Assembly: GCA_003476685.1 (NCBI GenBank)
Contig: DMVN01000007.1
Coordinates: 1 to 17,074, forward strand
DNA: 17,074 nucleotides
Reading direction: 5' to 3'
Source of the DNA: Acidobacteriota bacterium
GTDB taxonomy: Bacteria; Acidobacteriota; Aminicenantia; Aminicenantales; Saccharicenantaceae
Made by a program: the position numbers and the translations under genes. The notes beneath the pieces are model-generated. The model made no database searches, had not been told where the DNA came from, and saw only the letters and a program-made list of their open reading frames with translations. Below, in pieces: positions 15,359-17,074 of the stretch. Within the stretch, counting starts at the first letter, position 1. The number at the start of each line of letters is the position of its first letter.

Positions 15359-15870
15359 CAGCTCTTTCCTCTGGCCAGCTCCCTTTTCAAGCGGCTCCTG
15401 ACCAGGCGTCTCTTCAGTGGTGACAGCCGGTCAACAAACAGCTTGCCCTCCAGGTGGTCGATTTCATGGCAGAAAACCCTGGCCAGCAGGTCGGTAGCCT
15501 CCAGCCTGATTTCCTGGCCGTCGAGGTTGTAGCCCTTCAGCAGAAGGCGCGAGGGGCGCAGCACTTTTTCGTATACTCCGGGGACGGACAGGCAGCCCTC
15601 CTCTCCCATCTGTTCGCCTTCAGCTTCAACGATTTCGGGGTTGACCATTACTATCAGCTCGTCCTTGTTCTCCCCCACAGACAGGTCGACGGTTATTAAC
15701 CTGAGGCTGACGTTGACCTGGGGAGCGGCCAGGCCGATGCCCGGGGCCTGGTGCATGGTTTCCACCATGTTTCTAGCCAGTTCCACGATTTCCTGATTGA
15801 TGTTTTCTACCGGGCGGGCTCTGGTGGCCAGAGTCGGATGTCCGATGGTTATTATTTCCAGAACTGCCAT
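15358..15870 (-). CDS. def: Peptide deformylase
   Basis: Def removes the formyl group from the N-terminal methionine of new proteins, using a metal ion (usually Fe2+). It has 170 residues with all three family motifs: GIGLAAPQ (44-51), EEGCLS (90-95, metal ligand Cys93) and HEIDH (135-139, metal ligands His135 and His139, catalytic Glu136). The C-terminal tail (about 151-170) is rich in Lys and Arg, as in deformylases that touch the ribosome. It forms a TGATG-coupled pair with fmt, a common arrangement. The ATG at 15870 has no convincing SD. A predicted promoter ends only 6 nt before it, which suggests a leaderless transcript. Confidence 0.97.
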   Translation of the reverse strand: MAVLEIITIGHPTLATRARPVENINQEIVELARNMVETMHQAPGIGLAAPQVNVSLRLITVDLSVGENKDELIVMVNPEIVEAEGEQMGEEGCLSVPGVYEKVLRPSRLLLKGYNLDGQEIRLEATDLLARVFCHEIDHLEGKLFVDRLSPLKRRLVRSRLKRELARGKS

Positions 15871-15876
15871 AAACTT

Positions 15877-15905
15877 ATTTTAGTCCAGGCCGGGTCTTTA
15901 GACAA
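15877..15905 (-). promoter_or_regulatory. Predicted promoter for def-fmt, placed for a leaderless mRNA
   Basis: On the minus strand, TTGTCT (15905-15900) is followed after 17 nt by TAAAAT (15882-15877), matching four and five of six consensus bases. Six nt separate the -10 from the def ATG, so transcription would start at or next to the A of the start codon. Confidence 0.45.
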
Positions 15906-15918
15906 CCTCTGGCCTAAA
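15879..15918 (-). repeat. Imperfect 10-bp inverted repeat between the OPT gene and def
   Basis: TTTAGTCCAG (15879-15888) and CTGGCCTAAA (15909-15918) pair at nine of ten positions around a 20-nt spacer. The spacer itself contains a small inner palindrome, GTCT-TT-AGAC. It starts about 8 nt after the OPT stop codon. It could be a weak transcript-end hairpin for that gene, though no T-run follows, or an operator over the def promoter. Confidence 0.4.
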
Positions 15919-15926
15919 CAAACCGC

Positions 15927-17074
15927 TTAAATCACGGCCGAAGGCGGCGGCGGTTCGTCCGGAGCACCGGCATTTTTCAGGGGAACGGCTATCAGGTAGA
16001 AGCCTATCAGTGCCAGGACCGCCAGGCCACCCAGGTAAGTCGGGTTTTTGAAGATAACGGGGATATCCCGTCCGACGATATTCTGCAGGAAGAAAAATTT
16101 CCAGGTGGCCCGGACCAGACCGGTCAGGGCTTCTCCAGCAATCAGGCCGGCGGCCAGCAGGATACCAACGTTTTCCACCCTGGCTTTTTGAGCCGGGTTG
16201 AGCTGGCGCCTGGCTACCATCCGGTCAAGAATTCCCTTTATCATGCCGCCCATGAAAATGGCGAAAGTAGTTTCCAGCGGCAGGTACATGCCCACGGCGA
16301 CCAGCATGGGGGAACGCACCTGGACCAGGATCAGGGCGAAGCCCATCAACATGCCGACGATGACCAGGGGCCAGGCCATCTCCCCGCCGACGATTCCCTG
16401 AGAAATAGCGGCCATCAGCCCAGCCTGGGGGGCCGGCAGGTCTTTGCTGCCGAAGGTAAAAGCTCCATGCAGAATCATCAACGGGAAGTAGAGCAGGAGT
16501 GAAGCCAGCAGCACCCCGAAGATATCGCCCACCTGCATCTTCCAGGGAGTGCCGCCAAGTATATGACCGACCTTGAGGTCCTGGAGCATCTCGCCGGCCA
16601 CAGCAGAAGATACGCAGACGACTGAAGCCACCCCCAGGACAGCCACCACCCCGCTGGTGCCCCTGGCCCCGATCAGCACCATCAGCAGTCCGGCGATAAT
16701 CAGAGTCGATAAGGTCAGTCCGGAAATGGGATTGTTGGAAGAACCTATGGTTCCAACCAGGTTGCCGGAAACCGCGGCGAAGAAAAATCCGGCCAGAGCC
16801 ATAACCACAGCCGCCAGTATGGCCGGGGGATAACTGCCGGAGAAAATCCGGTAAACGAAAACCATAAGGATGACGGTCAAGGCCATCAGGAAAAGAACCA
16901 GTCGGCTGTCCAGGTCTTTCTCAATCCGGGAAGTGACCTCGGTTTTTTCAGCTGCTTTTTTAACGTCGCTGATTGACCGCTTGATTCCGGCGCCCAGGTT
17001 CTTCCTCATCCGGAACAGGGTGTAGCCGGCGCCGACCAGCATGCCGCCCACGGCAATCGGCCTGATGATGAATT
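15927..17074 (-). CDS. OPT-family oligopeptide/metal-chelate transporter (partial, N-terminus beyond window)
   Basis: This is the C-terminal part (about 382 codons) of an inner-membrane transporter of the oligopeptide transporter (OPT/YSL) family, whose members are usually 550-700 residues long and move peptides or metal complexes. The frame is open to base 17074 (reading FIIRPIAVGGMLVGAGYTLFRM), so the GTG at 17051 is internal and not the start. OPT landmarks are GTIGSSNNPISGLTLSTL and, further on, AGEMLQDLKVGHILGGTPWKMQ. About nine hydrophobic segments can be counted, for example LVLFLMALTVILMVFVY, GVVAVLGVASVVCVSSAVAG and IFGVLLASLLLYFPLMIL. A charged cytoplasmic-looking loop, KRSISDVKKAAEKTEVTSRI, precedes them. 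The tail ends in a proline-rich DEPPPPSAVI. It lies 56 nt before def in the same direction; no functional tie is apparent. The substrate cannot be told. Confidence 0.9.
   Translation of the reverse strand, partial: FIIRPIAVGGMLVGAGYTLFRMRKNLGAGIKRSISDVKKAAEKTEVTSRIEKDLDSRLVLFLMALTVILMVFVYRIFSGSYPPAILAAVVMALAGFFFAAVSGNLVGTIGSSNNPISGLTLSTLIIAGLLMVLIGARGTSGVVAVLGVASVVCVSSAVAGEMLQDLKVGHILGGTPWKMQVGDIFGVLLASLLLYFPLMILHGAFTFGSKDLPAPQAGLMAAISQGIVGGEMAWPLVIVGMLMGFALILVQVRSPMLVAVGMYLPLETTFAIFMGGMIKGILDRMVARRQLNPAQKARVENVGILLAAGLIAGEALTGLVRATWKFFFLQNIVGRDIPVIFKNPTYLGGLAVLALIGFYLIAVPLKNAGAPDEPPPPSAVI

Overview
The window is ordinary bacterial chromosome centred on genes of the citric acid cycle. The genes have Shine-Dalgarno (SD) led starts and sigma70-type promoters, and they encode lipoproteins, an OmpA-family protein and an AcnB-type aconitase. 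This points to a diderm, chemoheterotrophic bacterium. The mix of a DUF5107-TPR lipoprotein, an OPT transporter and an EF-Tu-domain mini-protein recalls deep-branching groups such as Candidatus Aminicenantes/Acidobacteriota, but that placement is an impression and not a proof. I saw no transposase, integrase, CRISPR array, tRNA or rRNA.

Layout. At 1-3759 (minus) are two envelope lipoprotein genes in tandem: a 1031-residue DUF5107-TPR protein followed by a glycine-zipper/OmpA lipoprotein cut by the window edge. At 3965-4891 (minus) is an exported metallo-beta-lactamase-fold hydrolase with its own promoter. At 5033-9405 (minus) are icd, mdh, sucC and sucD. A 360-bp divergent control region (9406-9765) separates icd from acnB (plus), which overlaps or abuts a short-chain dehydrogenase gene. 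Then come a stand-alone EF-Tu domain-II-like protein and a membrane-anchored M23 peptidase (plus). Finally, on the minus strand, are an OPT-family transporter (cut by the right edge), def and fmt.

How the genes work together. AcnB converts citrate to isocitrate, Icd gives 2-oxoglutarate, SucCD interconverts succinyl-CoA and succinate, and Mdh interconverts malate and oxaloacetate. Citrate synthase, the 2-oxoglutarate-oxidising enzyme, succinate dehydrogenase and fumarase are not in the window. Def and Fmt remove and add the formyl group of initiator methionine and form a translationally coupled pair.

No wholly new multi-gene system is evident. The most interesting structure is regulatory. 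sucCD has its own promoter, overlapped by a 32-bp dyad. Its roughly 85-nt leader contains a strong intrinsic terminator, a 21-codon open frame running through that terminator, and a TAG-TCA-GTG junction into sucC, which otherwise lacks an SD. This looks like an attenuator. The icd/acnB divergent region holds several palindromes at regulator-like positions and an odd middle section open on both strands. All regulatory statements are predictions from sequence.
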